A stretch of 55,361 nucleotides of DNA from positions 1-55,361 of the forward strand of contig CAYQJO010000001.1 in the NCBI GenBank assembly GCA_964417785.1, given 5' to 3'. Position numbers and translations under genes: made by a program. Shown here piece after piece: positions 51,739 through 55,361 of this stretch. The notes beneath the pieces are model-generated. The model worked only from the letters and a program-made list of their open reading frames with translations. It searched no databases and was not told the origin of the DNA. The stretch's first letter is position 1; each line of letters opens with the position of its first letter. Origin of the DNA: DAOTUL01 sp034437435. Lineage in GTDB: Bacteria > Chloroflexota > Anaerolineae > Aggregatilineales > Phototrophicaceae.

Positions 51739-54246
51739 TTATGCGTTGACAGTCAGTGAGGTGACGTTGACGCCATGTGTTTTGATCTCACCGGCACGGC
51801 GAATCAGGACGACGCGGCCTTCAAAGATGATGTCGCCAACCGTGACCGGGCCAGTGCCTTCCTCACACAGTATGAACGTATCGTCGAAGTCATCGCCAGT
51901 GATCTGGATAGCGGTGGTGTGGGCGTCGGCGTGCAGGCGCTTGACTGTTGGATGGGCGGTGCTGCCGGGAGCCTGCGGAAAGAGAACCACGTCCATCCGT
52001 GCCGGGAGTTCGGCGTCGGTCTGGAAGGTGACATCCCAGGCGGGGAACTCACCCAGAACGCCGTACCAACCAACTGCTGGTGAAGTCTCGCCCTTCTGCG
52101 CTCGCGCCGGGGTGGGGTCAGCGGGCAGGATGGCGATATTGCCCACGCCATCGTTGCGGCTGAAGACACCGGCGTTGGTGATCTCGACGTCGCCAGCGCG
52201 AACCGGGTCCGGTGTACCCTGCTCCACCAGCGGCGCGAGGTGGAAAATCTGCTCCAGGGTATGGGTGCCGCCACCGCCAATGAGGTCGCACAGAATCCAG
52301 TAGCCGGGTTTGACGTAAAAGACAGCGCGTCGGTGCGTGAATTCCTTGTGGAAAGACGGTTCTACGCTGTCAATGTCGTAGGGATCGGGCGCATAGCCTT
52401 CCAGATATTCGCTGCTGACGAAATCAAAATCGGATTCGCTGACCCATTCATTGCGGCCTTCGGTTTTCAGTTTGGCTTCGAGCAGGAATCGACGGGCCTG
52501 CCCCAGATTGTCGATCATGACGACATTGTGCGCCCGCGACGACTTGAAGTAGTGGGTCAATTCGGTGCGCGAGTAGCTGTAGATGTTGGGATCGCCAATA
52601 AGCGGACGGCCATAAGCATAAAGGATGAAGTTGAGCTTGTCCTCGTGCTGGTGGGATGCGCCCCAGGGTGCGCCGTCGAAGTGGAAATACTGGGCATCCT
52701 CACCCCATTTGTCGCGCATGAGATAGAGACCGGCGGACTCCCAGGCGTGCGAGGTCTCGGCGGGCGGACTGCCGTCCTGTCCGTGTGTGGCGGCCCAGCG
52801 CATGTCGTCGCGGTTGAAGGTCTCGGCGGCGGCTTGAAGCTGGTTGGCCGGGTCAATCGGGATGGGGTTGCAATCATTGAACATGGGCAGCGTGAAATCT
52901 GGCTGGACGGCGTACATGTACATCTCGTGCGCTTTTCCCATCAGGTCCATATAATCGGCGGGGAGTTCGACGCCGCGTGCCTGGGCCGCCGTGATAACGT
53001 TGGTCATGGAGCGGGTCGGAAAGACATGGTAGGAGTGGGTGAGTTCAAACTGGAAACCATCATCGTAGTAGGCGAAGCTGTTGATCCATTTGAGACGGCG
53101 CATAGCGATCCGCAGATAGGCGTCAGCGTGGATGAGTTCGGGTGAGTAGAGAGCGGCAACGGCCAAGCCAGCGGCTTCCACCTGATACCAGTTGTTGGGT
53201 CCACCGCAGTAGGCCAGCCCGTAACGGATGTGTTCCAGGCGGGAACGGGCGATCAGGGCGTGGAGGTCGGCGTCGAAGGTGTCGCCCATGAAGCCGATGG
53301 CGGCGGGCCACATGTTGGTCTGGCGGTTGCCGACTTCCAGGGTGCGCCATGGGCCTTCCCACTGCCGGTGATTGGGTACCGGATTGAGGTCGATAAATGA
53401 GCGCAGCAAACGGGCGGTATGGAAGGCGTATTGGTCGTCGCCAGTTTCGAGATAGGCGGCGGCCATCTCGCGGACGAAACCGTGATGGGCCAGACTGACG
53501 GTCGATTCCTTGTCGTCGAACATACGCAGGGTCCAGTCGATCTCGCTGCCAAATTGGTGACGGACAAGCATATGCGCCTTGAGTGTAAACAGGTTGTTGC
53601 ACAGGTTGTCGGCGGCTTCCTGGTCCGGTTCGAGTAGATAGGCCGGTCCACAGGCGGATTTTTGCCACTGGCGTCCGCGCATGAGATCGCCGAGAGCTTC
53701 CGGCAGGACAGGTTCTTTCATGAAGCTGGCATAGTCGTCGGTGGAAACGTGGAGGCGTTCGGCGCGAGTGTGATCCACCAGCTTGCCATACATGCGTTCC
53801 TGGAGGGTGATGAGGTCGGCAAGAATGGGTAGATCAGAGTTTTCGGCTACCTGATAAACCACCGAAAAGCAGGTTGCCAGGATGCGATTATCCAGGGCGG
53901 CTTTGCGGATATGGGCTTCGTTGGCGAGACGGGCGGTTCCGGTGACGCGCCAGAGATCGGCTTCGGGATGATCGATCAGATAGCCACACAGTGCGAGCGC
54001 GGTGCCGTTGAGCAGGAGGGCGTCGGTGCCGGTTTCCTGGCGGAATTTGCCGACGACAAAGGTGAGCAGATAATCAGCATAGGCGACAATGCGGTCGCCG
54101 GAGGTCTCGCCGTCGATGAGCAGGCTGAGGGCAGCGCGGGCAGCGGGTTCGACATTCCAGGGATCATCAGGGGCTTCGGGCAGGATTTCTGGTGGCAGAC
54201 CGGGTTGGGGTTGAATGGCGTATGGGCTTAAGGGTTCGAGATTCAC
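51739..54246 (-). CDS. Heparinase II/III - alginate-lyase-like protein
   Basis: An 835-residue protein. Residues about 50-450 look like an alpha/alpha toroid (LEVGNRQTNMWPAAIGFMGDTF, LAYCGGPNNWYQVEAAGLAVAALY, YYDDGFQFELTHSYHVF). The rest is a beta-rich domain with FHFDGAPWGASHQHEDKLNFILYAYGRPLIGDPN and HRRAVFYVKPGYWILCDLIGGGGTHTLEQIFHL. This domain order and the SHQHxDK/YxxP-type motifs fit the heparinase II/III family (PL12/PL15/PL17-like). There is no signal peptide, so it may act on imported oligosaccharides. The start is GTG at 54246, with AAGGAG six bases upstream; an ATG at 54264 lies on that Shine-Dalgarno site itself and is less likely. Confidence 0.75.
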   Translation of the reverse strand: MNLEPLSPYAIQPQPGLPPEILPEAPDDPWNVEPAARAALSLLIDGETSGDRIVAYADYLLTFVVGKFRQETGTDALLLNGTALALCGYLIDHPEADLWRVTGTARLANEAHIRKAALDNRILATCFSVVYQVAENSDLPILADLITLQERMYGKLVDHTRAERLHVSTDDYASFMKEPVLPEALGDLMRGRQWQKSACGPAYLLEPDQEAADNLCNNLFTLKAHMLVRHQFGSEIDWTLRMFDDKESTVSLAHHGFVREMAAAYLETGDDQYAFHTARLLRSFIDLNPVPNHRQWEGPWRTLEVGNRQTNMWPAAIGFMGDTFDADLHALIARSRLEHIRYGLAYCGGPNNWYQVEAAGLAVAALYSPELIHADAYLRIAMRRLKWINSFAYYDDGFQFELTHSYHVFPTRSMTNVITAAQARGVELPADYMDLMGKAHEMYMYAVQPDFTLPMFNDCNPIPIDPANQLQAAAETFNRDDMRWAATHGQDGSPPAETSHAWESAGLYLMRDKWGEDAQYFHFDGAPWGASHQHEDKLNFILYAYGRPLIGDPNIYSYSRTELTHYFKSSRAHNVVMIDNLGQARRFLLEAKLKTEGRNEWVSESDFDFVSSEYLEGYAPDPYDIDSVEPSFHKEFTHRRAVFYVKPGYWILCDLIGGGGTHTLEQIFHLAPLVEQGTPDPVRAGDVEITNAGVFSRNDGVGNIAILPADPTPARAQKGETSPAVGWYGVLGEFPAWDVTFQTDAELPARMDVVLFPQAPGSTAHPTVKRLHADAHTTAIQITGDDFDDTFILCEEGTGPVTVGDIIFEGRVVLIRRAGEIKTHGVNVTSLTVNA

Positions 54247-54368
54247 GGGTGGCTCCTTATGCATGCGATGGGGTAGAGTATAGCGTAGAAACTGGCGCAT
54301 TTGTTAAGGAAGACGGGTCTGTCGACGCTGCGGGTCACAGGACGATAGCAGCCGGCTGTCCGCCAGAG

Positions 54369-54986
54369 CTACTCGTCCAGATACACCGGCTCCACCTGCC
54401 CCGCCGATAGATCGCGCAGTGCATCGGTGAAGCCAGGGATGTCGGGTTCGGCAAAGGTCACTATGAGCATCACAGCGGCAGCGAAGTCTTCGTCCTCGAT
54501 GGTACCGTTGTGCGCTTCGATTAGCAGTTTGGTTTGCTCGTACAGGCTGTAATGCACCTCAACACCGAGCAGCCGCTTCTCGATCTTCATCTCCGTCGGC
54601 AGGCTGTTGATAGCGATGTGGGCCGCCTCACTGTAGGCGCGGACCAGCCCGCCGGTGCCGAGTTTGGTCCCACCGAAGTAGCGCGTCGTCACCAGTACAA
54701 TGTCGCCGATGTCGCTGCCGCGCACCACCGCCAGCGTCGGTGGGCCGGATGTGCCGGAGGGTTCGCCGTCGTCGCTCATGCCCTCGGTGACGGTGCCGCC
54801 GAAGCCCACCCGGAAAGCATACACATGGTGGCTGGCGTCCGGCATCTCCTCGCGGATGCGGGCCAGAAACGCTTTAGCCGCGTCAACGGTCGGTGCCGGA
54901 CCGACCGACGTGATAAACCGTGACCGGGCGACCTCCGTCTCGATGCGATGGAAGTCAGCCGCCGGTACCAGATAAGGTTCGGCCAT
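54369..54986 (-). CDS. YigZ/IMPACT-family protein
   Basis: A 205-residue protein of the UPF0029/IMPACT family. The signature parts are TEVARSRFITSVGPAPTVDAAKAFLARIREEMPDASHHVYAFRVG, GMSDDGEPSGTSGPP and VTTRYFGGTKLGTGGLVRAYSEAA, with a C-terminal DUF1949-type ferredoxin-like half (EVHYSLYEQTKLLIEAHNG). The fold resembles the ribosomal-factor domain IV; some members affect translation or inhibit GCN2 in eukaryotes, and bacterial roles are not settled. It starts two bases after the stop of the partial upstream gene, so it is probably in one operon with it. Confidence 0.9.
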   Translation of the reverse strand: MAEPYLVPAADFHRIETEVARSRFITSVGPAPTVDAAKAFLARIREEMPDASHHVYAFRVGFGGTVTEGMSDDGEPSGTSGPPTLAVVRGSDIGDIVLVTTRYFGGTKLGTGGLVRAYSEAAHIAINSLPTEMKIEKRLLGVEVHYSLYEQTKLLIEAHNGTIEDEDFAAAVMLIVTFAEPDIPGFTDALRDLSAGQVEPVYLDE

Positions 54987-54988
54987 GA

Positions 54989-55361
54989 CTAATCCGGGTT
55001 GGATTCGACGTACACACGGAAGACCGGCGGCTCGATGTGGAGCGTGTTGCGGGTGGGATCAACGCGCAAAAGCTGCTTCTGCACCAGTTGCGCCACCGCC
55101 TGCTCGTTTTGCTCGCTCTTCTGGTACTCCGTGATTCGCGCCACCGCCTTGAGGACCTGCCGTTCTACCGCCGTCAGGCTGGACCAGAGAATATGGCTCT
55201 CGGTGCGGATCGGTCGGCGCATGGCGAAGCGGCGCAGCACCTCGTCGTTGAGCTTGCTGGCAGCGTCAATCGGCCCGACGGAATCGATCAGGCGGAAGCC
55301 GGAACGGATCAATCCGGCGTAGCGCCCGGTGGCCCAGGAGAGGAAATCGACCGCTTCCGGC
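54989..55361 (-). CDS. Unknown protein, 5' partial
   Basis: The last 123 residues of a gene that begins beyond the window. It reads PEAVDFLSWATGRYAGLIRSG at the visible start and ends EPPVFRVYVESNP. The middle part, SSLTAVERQVLKAVARI followed by AVAQLVQKQLLRVD, looks like a winged-helix segment of the sort found at the end of AAA/STAND-type ATPases. The ATPase part would be off the window, so this is only a suggestion. An internal TTG at 55312 could be read as a start but the frame stays open to the edge. Confidence 0.6.
   Translation of the reverse strand, partial: PEAVDFLSWATGRYAGLIRSGFRLIDSVGPIDAASKLNDEVLRRFAMRRPIRTESHILWSSLTAVERQVLKAVARITEYQKSEQNEQAVAQLVQKQLLRVDPTRNTLHIEPPVFRVYVESNPD

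Overview
The window is a gene-dense, moderately GC-rich stretch of bacterial chromosome with 45 protein genes, one tRNA gene, short intergenic gaps and many 1-37 bp gene overlaps. No phage, insertion sequence, CRISPR array or plasmid function is visible. The gene mix points to Chloroflexota, probably class Anaerolineae: a MurF-alanine racemase fusion, DUF3048 and PIG-L proteins, many TPR proteins, lysine (alpha-aminoadipate) pathway enzymes, a SUV3-like helicase, and secreted proteins with Thr/Pro linkers. That placement is inferred from gene content, not from a marker tree. An SCO1-type protein, an acyl-CoA dehydrogenase, glutamate dehydrogenase and methylmalonyl-CoA epimerase suggest a respiring heterotroph.

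Layout. 1-1350: the end of an aconitase-family small subunit and a homoisocitrate dehydrogenase-like gene. 1377-4235: a SUV3-like helicase with added DNA-binding-type and zinc domains. 4232-7460 (minus): an overlapping operon of an SAH/MTA-type deaminase fused to a CYTH domain, an unknown protein and an RDD membrane protein. 7545-9623: a membrane protein with an exonuclease/phosphatase-like tail. 9615-11578 (minus): fabF-rnc. 11714-18295: a secreted beta-propeller, ftsY, a SpoU methyltransferase, prfB, a PH-like protein and a lipoprotein. 18301-26963: MFS exporter, TPR protein, glycosyltransferase, methyltransferase, tgt, a PstS-like lipoprotein, a small TPR protein and a PIG-L deacetylase. 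27098-34093: DUF3048 protein, murF-alr fusion, SCO1, queG, gdhA. 34267-42309: uvrA, a thiolase, a short relic/palindrome region, TPR protein, methylmalonyl-CoA epimerase, acyl-CoA dehydrogenase and an MDR oxidoreductase. 42311-45505: unknown protein, CYTH protein, DinB-like protein, msrA, a sugar/steroid-type epimerase. 45555-51692: tRNA-Arg(TCT), gyrB, TPR protein, glnS. 51739-55361 (minus): a heparinase/alginate-lyase-like protein, a YigZ/IMPACT protein and a partial unknown gene.

Themes. Translation and RNA genes are scattered through the window: rnc, SpoU, prfB, tgt, queG, glnS and tRNA-Arg. tgt and queG together imply queuosine in tRNA. uvrA, gyrB and fabF are ordinary housekeeping genes. 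The fatty-acid or propionate genes (thiolase, epimerase, acyl-CoA dehydrogenase, MDR) lie close together.

The items most worth a second look are: the deaminase-CYTH fusion; a tRNA-guanine transglycosylase that keeps its catalytic aspartates but has lost all three zinc cysteines; the SUV3-like helicase with tandem HTH segments; a Cwh43-like protein with a damaged EEP active site; murF-alr expressed from an apparently leaderless promoter set directly behind a terminator; and a pair of perfect 20-bp palindromes next to a Uma2 gene remnant. No stretch longer than 300 bases lacks a gene; the largest gap is 38500-38785.
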